13,544 nt of DNA from positions 1 through 13,544 of the forward strand of contig JADGCJ010000086.1 in the NCBI GenBank assembly GCA_015229045.1, written 5' to 3'. A program made the translations under genes and the position numbers. Shown here piece after piece: positions 1-5,141 of this stretch. Numbering within the stretch: the first letter of the stretch is position 1; each line of letters begins with the position of its first letter. Under the pieces are notes generated by a model. It was not told where the DNA came from. It made no database searches and worked only from the letters and a program-made list of their open reading frames with translations. Source of the DNA: Magnetococcales bacterium. GTDB lineage: Bacteria > Pseudomonadota > Magnetococcia > Magnetococcales > DC0425bin3.

Positions 1-84
1 AGCCTCGGCCTGGGGCTCGGAGAAACCGGCTTCCTTGAGGCGCTTGACAAACTTCAGGGTATCGAACGTGACGGCATGCGACAT
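1..84 (-). CDS. DUF1640-type (coiled-coil) protein, N-terminal fragment
   Basis: Only the first 28 codons are in the window; the gene runs off the left edge. The start ATG (84-82) follows a strong GGAGGAG ribosome binding site 6 to 8 bases upstream. The protein begins MSHAVTFDTLKFVKRLKEAG, the typical opening of the DUF1640 family (related to CCDC90/MCU-regulator-like coiled-coil proteins), which are small proteins with an N-terminal 'TFDT.KFVK.L...G' segment, a coiled coil and often a C-terminal membrane helix. Those later parts are not visible here. The gene lies outside the mobile element and is chromosomal. Function in bacteria is poorly known, so none is assigned. The family match comes from the N-terminus alone. 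Confidence 0.6.
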   Translation of the reverse strand, partial: MSHAVTFDTLKFVKRLKEAGFSEPQAEA

Positions 85-201
85 GGTGTCTCCTCCCGCC
101 ACCCAGTGTATCCCACAGTGCCCGGAGATTTCCACTTGCGTCCGATCCCAGCCAGGGGGTAGCGCCGGCCCACGGGGTTCTCAGCCCCAACATCAGCGGT
201 G

Positions 202-230
202 ACCGCACCCGTCAGGCATGCGGTGTTTTT
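202..230 (+). terminator. Possible intrinsic terminator or attenuator
   Basis: A 6-bp stem (ACCGCA at 202-207, TGCGGT at 219-224) with an 11-base loop is followed by G and five T (226-230). It lies in the 293-bp gap between the minus-strand DUF1640-type gene and the plus-strand hypothetical gene, and would end or attenuate plus-strand transcription before the latter. The stem is short and no upstream plus-strand gene is seen, so its role is uncertain. Nothing else clear is visible in 85-377. Confidence 0.25.
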
Positions 231-377
231 GCGTCCAGAGTTTGGGCATCGTCTTTGCGTGCCTGTCCTTCTGGCCGGGTGTGGGCGAATACAACACCCT
301 CTGGGGAATAAGCCCGCCGTCTGATGTCGGCTTGCAACACCCGGCCATTGCAACCTCCCTGCAAGGAGACATCAGCC

Positions 378-671
378 ATGCCCGAGAACAGAACCGTCCC
401 TATCTTTGAACTCCCCCCGCATCCGTTCATTGAAACCGGCCCCTGCCAGACAGACACCCTGGGCAATCTCAAGGAAGTGGTCCTCTTCCTCGGCGAGTAT
501 TGCCGCCTGGCGTCGCATGATCAGCACGTCAGCCCATCGGAAAATTACCTTCTCGGAATGATGCGCGTCCTGTGGGGTGTCCACACGGCGCTGGGGCATG
601 TCGCCGTCAGCCTCCACGCTGCGAAGCAAGAAAGGGTGTCGCAATCCGCGACGCCCCCTCATTCCGGGTAG
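378..671 (+). CDS. Hypothetical protein, 97 residues
   Basis: The ATG at 378 is chosen because a clear AAGGAG site (363-368) lies 9 bases upstream; the frame is open further upstream but without a comparable site. The product is a soluble small protein with no signal peptide or membrane helix. The middle third (about residues 25-75) has alternating hydrophobic residues and is rich in His, Leu and Val, which suggests a helical core. The last 20 residues are polar and low in complexity. I do not recognise the family. It lies on the chromosomal side of the left attachment site and so is not element cargo. Its reality rests on the ribosome binding site and reading frame only. Confidence 0.5.
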   Translation: MPENRTVPIFELPPHPFIETGPCQTDTLGNLKEVVLFLGEYCRLASHDQHVSPSENYLLGMMRVLWGVHTALGHVAVSLHAAKQERVSQSATPPHSG

Positions 672-1271
672 GCGAGCGCAAAATTGCGCCGGTTGACAGA
701 CGAGGGGCCGGGGCCTCCCCCGGCCCTGACCGTTGGGACTGCCGACGGTCAGCTTCCAGAGCCTGGACGAAAACGAAAGCGGTTGCCGGCCTCGATGACG
801 ACGAGCGGAATACCGTAAACATTGCGGAGGGTATTCGCGGAAACCCAAGAAAAACCAAGATTGACCATCAACCGGATTGAGGGTCAATCCCGACGATCAG
901 CTTCCGAGTTGCAGGGGTAAAGGTGTCCAGATTGTTGACATCCTTCGCGAGACCGACGACCAAGCCGATGGGGTCGCGAAACGCGAGGTCATCTTTCCCC
1001 TGGCTGGGGAACAGGCGGGAATCGAACCGGAGACCGCCCTTCCCTGGATGAGCGGACGGAGTCCCGAAGCCGTCGATGGGGCAGCGTTTCGCTACGCCAC
1101 TCGGGCGGCAATGTGACACCCTCTCTCTCTGACCGGCACAATGCCCATCCAGAGAACGGCTTTCCTTCCTGGTCGGGGATCGGGGAGGAGGGGCGGCCCT
1201 GGGGTCGAACCCATCCCCACCGGGGGATGGTCCGCTGGACATCTCTCAAATGATTGCCTTTTGATTGCTGG
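672..1271. other. About 600 bp with no convincing gene
   Basis: No open frame here has a good ribosome binding site together with a recognisable product. Two minus-strand stretches read like short coding remnants: the frame ending at about 868 (residues such as FRDPIGLVVGLAKDVNNLD), and a second frame at about 865-760 (such as NVYGIPLVVIEAGNRF). They are in different frames and broken by stops, so a decayed gene is possible but not shown. A strong GC hairpin occupies 705-726. Confidence 0.4.
705..726. repeat. GC-rich inverted repeat (hairpin)
   Basis: Perfect 9-bp arms GGGCCGGGG (705-713) and CCCCGGCCC (718-726) with a 4-base loop. No T-run follows on either strand, so it is not a standard intrinsic terminator. 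A smaller palindrome, GCGCAA/TTGCGC, lies just upstream at 675-688. They follow the hypothetical gene ending at 671 and may act in transcript ending or stability. Confidence 0.4.
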
Positions 1272-1300
1272 AACAAAAACGACCACCGCGAGGGTGGCCG
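1272..1300 (-). terminator. Intrinsic terminator, ancestral terminator of tRNA-Val
   Basis: On the minus strand an 8-bp stem (arms at 1300-1293 and 1287-1280, one G-T pair, loop CTCGC) is followed by TTTTTGTT (1279-1272). It lies 20 bases beyond the left copy of the tRNA 3' end and has the orientation of the tRNA-Val gene. Before integration it would have sat directly behind that gene. The insertion separates them by 12.1 kb. Confidence 0.65.
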
Positions 1301-1319
1301 TGAATCTTTGATCCATGTC

Positions 1320-1371
1320 TTATATGGTGGGCGGTAGAAGAGTTGAACTTCTGACCCCTACCGTGTCAAGG
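1320..1371. repeat. Left attachment site, 52-bp copy of tRNA-Val 3' end
   Basis: This segment is identical over 52 bases to 13467-13518; the next base on each side differs. It contains the 3' half of tRNA-Val (anticodon-stem end, T-arm, acceptor strand and CCA) plus five bases beyond the CCA. It lacks the 5' half of a tRNA, so it is a fragment, not a gene. A direct repeat of a tRNA 3' end flanking an integrase-carrying segment is the classic result of tyrosine integrase insertion into a tRNA gene. Confidence 0.93.
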
Positions 1372-1453
1372 GGCAACCCACCACATAACACACGCAAAAT
1401 CAACAGGTTAATCCAATTTCGACACGGAAATATATCCAACGAGCCCAACCATT

Positions 1454-1472
1454 GCCGCCAAAAGGCGGCTTT
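1454..1472 (+). repeat. Short GC hairpin inside the left end
   Basis: GCCGCC (1454-1459), AAAA loop, GGCGGC (1464-1469), then TTT. It is terminator-like only on the plus strand, where no gene ends just upstream; the recombinase gene ending at 1571 is on the other strand. It may be a weak terminator against read-through from the chromosome or part of the attachment-site region. Confidence 0.3.
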
Positions 1473-1570
1473 GTCATGGATCACTTGTGGAACACCCCCC
1501 CCCCTCGACGTAGGATTGAGCCCATGGCCATTGGTTGGCATGTTGCCCGAAAGCAAATCTGGGAACGAAA

Positions 1571-2545
1571 TCAAGACCGTCCCTGAATCGCCGCCAGCTT
1601 GGCCGCCGCCCCCCTGCGGGCCATGAGTTTTTCCGTGTACCGGGCTACCATCACCGGGCTTTTCCACCCACCGGCCTGCATCACCCCGCCGATTTCCAGC
1701 CCGGCGGCCACCATGTCCTGAGCGGCCCCGACCCGGCAAGAGTGGCCAGAAACTTTTGCGGCATCCTCTCCTGCTAAATCCGCCATCCTCTTGAAGGCCC
1801 GGGCCACCCCCTTGTCGCTCAAACGCCCTGTCGTTGCATCGGCATTGTCGATGCCCTGGAACATGGCTCCCTGCTTGATCCTCGAAATGGCCATCCACTT
1901 CCTGACTCGGGCCACTGTGTCTGAAGCGATGAAACGCACCGACCCGGCTCCCTCCTGATCGGTTTTGCTCTTCCGAATCAATACCGTTCCCGATCCATCC
2001 TCAGCAAAGGAGAAATCCGACACGTCAAGCGCCGCCAACTCCGACCGACGGCACAGAGTGTCGTAGCCCACGGACACCAAAGCCAAGTCCCGCAAATCCC
2101 GCAACGTCCCACGGTCAGCCTCCAGCATCTCTTCCACCAGGCGGTGGTTGATCGGGGCGGCTTGCTGTTGCCGGGTTCCCTTCTCCTTGGCCACCATCCT
2201 CAGGGCATACTTGACAGCCTGGGAGCGGGAGGGGCTTTCGAGCTTGGCAATCTGGTGCTGGGTGGAGATGCTGGAGACGTACCGGCGAATGGTGGCCACC
2301 GCGCAACGGCTCGCCATTGCCTCCACGAACGCGGCCACTGTTTCTGGCTTGGCAGGCAGGCTGTCCATTCCGCGTTCGGCGCAGAACGCCGCGAAAATCT
2401 TGGTATCCGACCGAAACGACCGCAACGTGTTTCTGGCAAAAAGCCTGTGAGCGTACCGGTCGAACTCTGCCAGACATTCACTGATGGCGTCCTGGTTGGC
2501 GATGGCAGTGGTGGATGTGGCGACGGGCAACGTGGTTTCGCTCAT
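1571..2545 (-). CDS. Tyrosine recombinase (left-end, second recombinase)
   Basis: The 324-residue protein is a site-specific tyrosine recombinase: cutting and rejoining DNA through a 3'-phosphotyrosine. The N-terminal SAM-like DNA-binding half spans about residues 22-120. The catalytic half shows Arg166/167 (YDTLCRRSEL), Lys194 (KSKTD), HSCR at 268-271, Trp294 in place of the second His, and Tyr303 (ARYTEK), so the active site is complete. The ATG at 2545 is preferred over upstream in-frame codons because AAGGAA lies 8 bases before it on the minus strand. The gene points to the left attachment site. It differs from the integrase at the other end and may serve dimer resolution, inversion or an alternative integration step; the exact role is not shown by sequence. 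Confidence 0.9.
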   Translation of the reverse strand: MSETTLPVATSTTAIANQDAISECLAEFDRYAHRLFARNTLRSFRSDTKIFAAFCAERGMDSLPAKPETVAAFVEAMASRCAVATIRRYVSSISTQHQIAKLESPSRSQAVKYALRMVAKEKGTRQQQAAPINHRLVEEMLEADRGTLRDLRDLALVSVGYDTLCRRSELAALDVSDFSFAEDGSGTVLIRKSKTDQEGAGSVRFIASDTVARVRKWMAISRIKQGAMFQGIDNADATTGRLSDKGVARAFKRMADLAGEDAAKVSGHSCRVGAAQDMVAAGLEIGGVMQAGGWKSPVMVARYTEKLMARRGAAAKLAAIQGRS

Positions 2546-2576
2546 GGTCTTTTCCTTCGGAAGTGCCCTTATATGT

Positions 2577-2632
2577 GTCCGATAGGTGTAATTATCGGAC
2601 GATATTTTAGCCGGTTTTTGACACCCCCGCAA
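2577..2632 (-). promoter_or_regulatory. Putative promoter with palindromic operator for the left recombinase
   Basis: On the minus strand, TTGCGG (2632-2627) and TAAAAT (2609-2604) are separated by 17 bases. Directly downstream, over the expected start of transcription, lies an inverted repeat GTCCGATA/TATCGGAC (2577-2584 and 2593-2600, 8-base spacer). The arrangement suggests a repressor site controlling the recombinase gene at 2545. The -35 match is moderate, so the promoter itself is tentative; the palindrome is exact. Confidence 0.4.
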
Positions 2633-2937
2633 CCCATTTCTGACCCGTTTCCAGACCCACCCTCCGACCGGTCGAAACGCTTGGACAGACAAAGGTTCCC
2701 GGGCATCCGCGTCGGAAGGTAACACGCCAGCGATCTGCCATCCATTCGCACCTGGTGGCAATCGAGGGATTGTTTGGGAGAAAGGCGAGCCGGGAAAGAG
2801 GGAAGGGAGGTGGTAACCCGGGGCTGATTGAACTGGTGAAGGCTCTTCCACAAAGAATCAATCAAAATTATTGCGATAAAATCGTCAAATGACGGATAGG
2901 CCGATTTCCTCTCGCACGACACACACACGAAAATCAC

Positions 2938-3270
2938 GGGGACAAAGGGGACACCTGTCAATATATTATATCTATCTTCTTGAAAAATAAAGAAAATATA
3001 GAAAGACGCGGTGTCCCCTTTTATGTCCCCTTTGTCCCCTTTTCGGCCAATTTATCCCCTTAATTACAAAACTAATTACAGTCATAAAGGGGACAAAAGG
3101 GGACATTTCCAGAAGCTGGAAAAATAGGGTTGAAGCCTTGTCCAGCAAGGATTGAAGGGTTGGGTGATCGGGTCGGTGTCCCTTTTTTGAATTACAAGAA
3201 AGGGGACATTAAATGCCGTTATATATCAATACGTTAAACAGAAAAAATCGCATTTGTCCCCTTTGTCCCC
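2938..3270. repeat. GGGGAC repeat array in AT-rich DNA, candidate origin or operator cluster
   Basis: Ten exact copies of GGGGAC lie within 333 bp. Forward copies start at 2938, 2947, 3089, 3099 and 3202; reverse copies (GTCCCC) start at 3013, 3025, 3034, 3256 and 3265. Degenerate copies occur near 3054 and 3178. Most come in pairs spaced 9-10 bp, one helical turn, and groups alternate in orientation. The DNA between them is AT-rich, notably 2961-3000. Iterated short sites next to AT-rich DNA are typical of iteron-type replication origins (the P4 origin also carries short repeats bound by its primase-helicase). The alternative is an operator array for the Mor-type activator encoded just downstream. 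No gene is present in 2546-3471 apart from these elements and the promoter. Confidence 0.65.
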
Positions 3271-3471
3271 GTTTTTATTGCCTGTGCCTCTCTATGTGCG
3301 TGAGATTGGCAGGCCAGCCAGCGCAATGCCTTGGCCAAGTGTGTCGATCAGGATGACGTCGCAAAATGCGACCCCATCTCCCCTGACTCCCGTCAGGCTG
3401 GTGGTCCGAGCGGATTCAGGGCATTTCCAGCCTGGGGTCTTCGTGAACCTTCAGTGCGGGAGGAAAACGAG

Positions 3472-3867
3472 GTGATTTTCGACGGGGTAAAGGTGGAAGA
3501 CTTGCCGGAGTCGTTGCGCGAGATGGCCGAGGCCTGTGGCGTGGAAGCGGTGATGAAGCTGGCGGAAGCCTTCGGCGGCATCAAAATCAAACCGCCGACC
3601 AGGGAAAGGCTGAGGCAGGACCACCCTCTATCAGCGGCCATCGGTTGGAAGGCCGCCCAATGGCTGTCATCCAGGTTCGGTGCCGACGGTCTCTACGTCC
3701 CAAGCTTGTCCCGCCTGCAACGCGAGGCCCGAGATGCTGAAATCGTGCGCCGCTATGGGGCTGGAGAAACGGTGAAGGCTCTTGTCCGGACATTTCGCCT
3801 GAGCGAGCGACACATCTGGAAAATCCTTGGGAGGCCGACAGGCCCAATCACGGTTCGGCGGCAATAG
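3472..3867 (+). CDS. Mor/C-family transcription activator
   Basis: The start is GTG at 3472, chosen because GGGAGG lies 8 bases upstream; the frame is open further upstream but that part lacks family resemblance. The 131-residue product matches the phage Mu Mor/C activator family: an N-terminal dimerisation region (LPESLREMAEACGVEAVMKL, then an AFGG turn, about residues 10-40), a linker with HPL and FG..GLYVP (about 51-77), and a C-terminal helix-turn-helix (about 87-118). Mor dimers activate phage middle promoters by contacting RNA polymerase. No Mu-like transposition genes are here. The neighbouring GGGGAC array upstream is a plausible target, which is inference. Family assignment is good; the controlled genes are unknown. 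Confidence 0.8.
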   Translation: MIFDGVKVEDLPESLREMAEACGVEAVMKLAEAFGGIKIKPPTRERLRQDHPLSAAIGWKAAQWLSSRFGADGLYVPSLSRLQREARDAEIVRRYGAGETVKALVRTFRLSERHIWKILGRPTGPITVRRQ

Positions 3868-4002
3868 CCCTTTCCGTCATCGCCCTGGTTTTTCCCTTTC
3901 CCGGCTGGCCTTCTTCTCTCGGCAAGCGGTGGACCGCTTCACGGGCATCGGTCGGCACGAGCCTTTCCTGTTGTAATCGTCACATGCTGGATTTATTCTG
4001 AC

Positions 4003-4140
4003 GTTAGGCCCGCGCATGTGACACGGTGCAATGCTCTCAGCCGTAGCACGTCGCAAGACGGAGCGCTATGTGGGGTGAACACGGGAGGCCCCACCATGCG
4101 CGGGCCTGCTTTGGTGGTCGTTTTCCTCGCCCGTGGGTGA
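4003..4140 (+). ncRNA. Structured RNA candidate, HEARO/omega-RNA-like
   Basis: A 13-bp perfect closing stem (4006-4018 with 4095-4107) encloses three further helices: ACGG/CCGT (4023-4026, 4041-4044), TAGC/GCTA around CGTC-GCAA-GACG with a GNRA tetraloop (4044-4068), and GTGGGG/CCCCAC (4070-4075, 4089-4094). The segment ends just before GTGA (4137-4140). Such a compact fold, and a GTGA/ATGA 3' boundary, recall HEARO RNAs, the guide RNAs of IscB-type nucleases from IS200/IS605-like elements. No IscB gene is present, so this would be a stand-alone copy. The fold is seen in the sequence; the HEARO assignment is from memory of the family and is inference. An ordinary structured intergenic repeat is the alternative. 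Confidence 0.5.
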
Positions 4141-4458
4141 TCACCGGGGCGCGAGCTTGATTTCCAGGCGACAACCGACGGCTTCAGCGTAACGGCGTAG
4201 CGTGGCAATGGACGGAGAGTGCTTCGCTTTGCCACCCCCCGATTCCAGGCGGGCCACGGCGGGCGTCCCGGTACCCATTCGTTCGGCCACCTGCGCTTGA
4301 GTCATCCCGGCCTTCCTGCGGGCCGCCGACAACTCGTCGAACAGACGGAATTCCTCGTCCAGGGCATCGTAGGCAGCCTTGAATTCCGGGGCCTCGCTCC
4401 ACTCGACCAGAAGGGCATCCGGGTCGAGTGGCACGGGTTCGTACCTCTCACCGGCCAT
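4141..4458 (-). CDS. higA: XRE-family antitoxin (HigA-like)
   Basis: This 105-residue protein has a helix-turn-helix of the XRE/Cro class at about residues 51-72 (GMTQAQVAERMGTGTPAVAR), after an N-terminal helical segment, and a short C-terminal part. Such proteins neutralise a RelE-superfamily toxin and repress their own operon. It starts 11 bases inside the 3' end of the upstream toxin gene, so the two are translationally coupled. Toxin-before-antitoxin order is the HigB-HigA pattern. It is on the opposite strand to most element genes and probably serves to stabilise the element. The symbol reflects the type, not a proven orthologue. Confidence 0.85.
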   Translation of the reverse strand: MAGERYEPVPLDPDALLVEWSEAPEFKAAYDALDEEFRLFDELSAARRKAGMTQAQVAERMGTGTPAVARLESGGGKAKHSPSIATLRRYAEAVGCRLEIKLAPR

Positions 4459-4777
4459 GTTTCACCTCACTCATGCGGCGGATTGCGATTTGCAACTCGG
4501 TTTGCGGGGTTTTGTCCGTTTTCTTGATGAAACCGTGCAAAACCACGATCTTGTGCCCCACCAAAAGACAGAAAAAAGCCCGTCCGATACCTTCCTGCCC
4601 TTTGGCGCGAATCTCAAACAACCCTCCTCCAAAGGCGCGGGTGAACGGCATTCCAAGATTCGGGCCGTTGCTCTTCATCCTCAGCGCAATGCGGACAAAC
4701 ACGGCACGGATCCCTTCTGGCCATGCCTCGATATCCCGCTTCACCCCGTCGTTGAAGAATTCAAGATCCCATTCCAT
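4448..4777 (-). CDS. higB: Phage-derived Gp49-like / HigB-like toxin
   Basis: The 109-residue product matches the RelE/ParE superfamily, Gp49-like branch: start MEWDLEFFNDGVKRDIEAWP, a central beta-sheet segment (GLFEIRAKGQEGIGRAFFC), and the strand-turn LVGHKIVVLHGFIKKTDKTP followed by a C-terminal helix. Members are ribosome-dependent mRNA nucleases. The gene precedes its antitoxin and overlaps it by 11 bases. The ATG at 4777 has no ribosome binding site, but a strong promoter places the likely transcription start on or next to that ATG, so the mRNA may be leaderless. The length is normal for the family. Confidence 0.85.
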   Translation of the reverse strand: MEWDLEFFNDGVKRDIEAWPEGIRAVFVRIALRMKSNGPNLGMPFTRAFGGGLFEIRAKGQEGIGRAFFCLLVGHKIVVLHGFIKKTDKTPQTELQIAIRRMSEVKHGR

Positions 4778-4783
4778 GGCCGA

Positions 4784-4812
4784 AGATTACCAAATCCGTT
4801 AATAGGCGTCAA
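4784..4812 (-). promoter_or_regulatory. Promoter of the toxin-antitoxin operon
   Basis: Minus-strand TTGACG (4812-4807) and TAATCT (4789-4784) are separated by 17 bases, a good sigma-70-type match. Transcription would begin about 7 bases beyond the -10 box, at or very near 4777, which is the A of the toxin start codon. Confidence 0.6.
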
Positions 4813-4846
4813 GCGGGCAGCCAGTCGGAGGGATTGCTTTTCCCCC

Positions 4847-4876
4847 TTGACATCTCCACTCCGCTGCCGCCAGAGT
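4847..4876 (+). promoter_or_regulatory. Possible promoter for the C4/Bro-N transcript
   Basis: A perfect -35 box TTGACA lies at 4847-4852, just upstream of the first C4 target box. The best -10 candidate, CAGAGT at 4871-4876 with an 18-base spacer, is poor. The position is right for a promoter of the leader, but the call rests on the -35 box and context. Confidence 0.3.
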
Positions 4877-4888
4877 TGCCCCTGGAGC

Positions 4889-4911
4889 CTGATAAACTCC
4901 ACAACCTATGG
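4889..4911 (+). promoter_or_regulatory. Upstream target box (seqA-like) of the C4 antisense RNA
   Basis: CTGATAAAC (4889-4897) and CCTATGG (4905-4911) are exact complements of GTTTATCAG (5062-5070) and CCATAGG (5052-5058). The same two words recur downstream at 5089-5097 and 5126-5132. One antisense segment thus has two possible partners, the arrangement known from P1/P7 C4 and P4 CI RNA. Confidence 0.75.
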
Positions 4912-4927
4912 CGGACAACCGCCCCCG

Positions 4928-4947
4928 AAAGCCCTGGCGGCTTTTTT
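4928..4947 (+). terminator. Intrinsic terminator/attenuator in the C4 leader
   Basis: A stem AAAGCC (4928-4933) and GGCTTT (4939-4944) with a 5-base loop merges into a six-T run (4942-4947). It lies between the upstream target box and the antisense segment. In P4, immunity works through premature termination in the leader, so this hairpin may be the conditional stop. The short stem makes it weak by itself. Confidence 0.45.
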
Positions 4948-5070
4948 GCGCCCGCAGTGCGCCTTGGCGTACCTTCTGCCTGCCAGTTCGTCGGACTCCG
5001 GGGGAGCCGTGCGCATGTCCAAGGCGCAAGCCCAAAGGCATGGCTGCCCAACCATAGGTGGGTTTATCAG
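4948..5070 (+). ncRNA. C4-type antisense RNA
   Basis: The segment folds around a perfect 10-bp stem (TGCGCCTTGG 4958-4967 with CCAAGGCGCA 5019-5028) and ends in a split antisense sequence, CCATAGG (5052-5058) and GTTTATCAG (5062-5070). Both halves match a box upstream (4889-4911) and a box downstream (5089-5132); the downstream one overlaps the GGAG ribosome binding site of the Bro-N gene. In phages P1 and P7 the C4 RNA is cut from the same transcript as the ant antirepressor mRNA and blocks its translation; P4 CI RNA works alike. Gene context (Bro-N, antirepressor-like, directly downstream) is the same here. The exact processed ends cannot be seen. Confidence 0.75.
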
Positions 5071-5083
5071 CCCCCGGAGTCCG
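4992..5083 (+). repeat. 13-bp perfect inverted repeat spanning the C4 antisense segment
   Basis: CGGACTCCGGGGG (4992-5004) is the exact reverse complement of 5071-5083. Pairing would enclose the antisense segment at 5052-5070 and link the C4 body with the sequence directly behind it. It would compete with or define the 3' boundary of the C4 RNA, possibly as a processing signal. Confidence 0.7.
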
Positions 5084-5088
5084 CACGC

Positions 5089-5134
5089 CTGATAAACGTC
5101 CGTGCTCCGGCAATGTTCACTGCGACCTATGGAG
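5089..5134 (+). promoter_or_regulatory. Downstream C4 target box overlapping the Bro-N ribosome binding site
   Basis: CTGATAAAC (5089-5097) and CCTATGG (5126-5132) repeat the upstream box, now 28 bases apart. CCTATGG runs into GGAG (5131-5134), which sits 7 bases before the ATG at 5142. Pairing with the antisense segment would cover the ribosome binding site. Confidence 0.75.
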
Positions 5135-5141
5135 CACACGC

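Noticed and set aside
1005..1060. T-arm-like sequence (minus strand GGTTCGATTCCCGCC), and a second one near 1200
   Set aside because: The flanking bases pair in only three of five T-stem positions and no acceptor, D or anticodon arm can be built, so neither is a tRNA or tmRNA.
1320..1371. A second complete tRNA-Val gene at the left end
   Set aside because: Only the 3' half is present; the sequence beyond 1371 does not form a D-arm or acceptor 5' strand.
2938..3270. CRISPR array
   Set aside because: The repeated unit is only six bases, occurs in both orientations and has irregular spacing; there are no cas genes.
4006..4107. Retron-like msr/msd RNA, suggested by the long inverted repeat
   Set aside because: No reverse transcriptase gene is present in the window, and the inner fold lacks the long msd hairpin.
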